From Porphyromonadaceae bacterium UBA4277 (lineage in GTDB: Bacteria; Bacteroidota; Bacteroidia; Bacteroidales; Muribaculaceae), in assembly GCA_002395965.1 (NCBI GenBank), contig DGVT01000136.1, positions 1 through 14,151 of the forward strand: a stretch of 14,151 nucleotides of DNA, in the 5' to 3' direction. Below are positions 13,730-14,151 of the stretch, piece by piece; positions within the stretch are counted from its first letter, which is position 1; each line of letters starts with the position of its first letter. Under the pieces are notes generated by a model. It did not search any database and was not told the origin of the DNA. It saw only the letters and a list, made by a program, of their open reading frames with translations. The translations under genes and the position numbers were made by a program.

Positions 13730-14151
13730 ATGAAGAATATTTCACAAGCACTCGACCAATATACGGGCATCTGCAAGGAGGCCTTGCAGGATTGCACGTC
13801 AAAGTTAAGCAAAAGTTTTGAGTCAGTCATCATCGAGGTACTACTTTTATACATGGTCATACCAGGAAAGATAAACTTCACCCAAATGGGCCGCTACGGC
13901 AGGCACTGCGAACAGTGCTACCGCCAGAACTTCGGGCGACTGCGCTCGAAGAGCCTGAACTGGCTGCGCTTCAACGCCGCCCTTGCCCTGCGCTACTTCG
14001 GTGCCGAGGGCCGCAAGGCCATAGCCATCGACCCCAGCTACATCAGCAAGGCGGGCGAGGAAATCCTGGACTTCTACAGGACAAGGTTCCAAATCGAGTT
14101 CTGCTTCCGTGATGCCAAGCAGTATTGCGGGCTGACACACTCGCAGGCCAG
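13730..14151 (+). pseudogene. IS4-type DDE transposase with a large internal in-frame deletion, right end cut by the window
   Basis: Opening at ATG 13730-13732, 140 codons run open to the edge. Residues 52-109 (TQMGRYGRHCEQCYRQNF to DPSYISKAG) match the N-terminal and first-Asp region of IS4-type transposases common in Bacteroidales; Asp101 is the first catalytic residue. Directly after Gly109 comes EEILDFYRTRFQIEFCFRDAKQ, the IS4 signature Y-x2-R-x3-E-x6-K (Tyr116, Arg119, Glu123, Lys130), which contains the last catalytic Glu. In intact relatives roughly two hundred residues, including the second Asp, lie between. The junction is near 14054-14059. The copy therefore cannot be an active transposase, though the frame is kept and the ends may still be mobilised in trans. 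The family assignment is from motifs; no specific IS name is claimed. Confidence 0.85.

Overview
The window most resembles the chromosome of a gut-type Bacteroidales bacterium (Prevotellaceae, Muribaculaceae or Bacteroidaceae-like). Supporting signs are a -7 box of the TAnnTTTG type upstream of several genes, a large secreted protein with a type IX secretion (T9SS)-like C-terminal tail, a secreted protein ending in a dockerin-like pair of calcium-binding repeats, a macroglobulin-like/TonB-plug protein, and a VorB-type 2-oxoacid:ferredoxin oxidoreductase operon. No Shine-Dalgarno sequences stand out, as is usual for this phylum.

Layout. Positions 1-1820 (minus strand) hold a 2-oxoacid:ferredoxin oxidoreductase operon: a two-cluster ferredoxin subunit, the alpha subunit, then the N-terminal third of the thiamine-diphosphate beta subunit, cut by the left edge. 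A promoter lies at 1859-1890. Positions 1941-2000 hold a tandem decamer array, and 2012-2049 a strong intrinsic terminator. Positions 2067-6407 (minus) encode a 1446-residue secreted multidomain protein with chitobiase-C-terminal-like repeats, an anchor-J-like domain, a duplicated module and a T9SS-like tail; its predicted leader is about 245 nt and carries a long hairpin. Positions 6775-8310 hold a REP-associated tyrosine transposase (RAYT, HUH/Y1 type) on the plus strand, flanked on both sides by very GC-rich REP palindromes with the classical GTAG foot. Positions 8383-10539 (minus) encode the dockerin-tailed protein, and 10791-13550 (minus) the macroglobulin/TonB-plug protein. From 13730 to the right edge runs an IS4-type transposase copy lacking its middle.

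The most interesting locus is the RAYT unit. The transposase keeps the HxH pair and the catalytic-type tyrosine but carries a C-terminal domain of about 135 residues that looks like a Rossmann/SLOG (DprA-like) fold. Its REPs come in two sequence families with identical hairpin geometry (GTA foot, 9-bp stem, 3-nt loop, one G-T wobble at the third pair) but different inner stem bases. A shorter GTAG-footed inverted repeat exactly encloses the -7 box of the transposase's own predicted promoter, which suggests autoregulation.

The metabolic operon and the secreted-protein genes have no evident functional link. The secreted proteins look like separately transcribed cell-surface genes, with the RAYT unit inserted between two of them.
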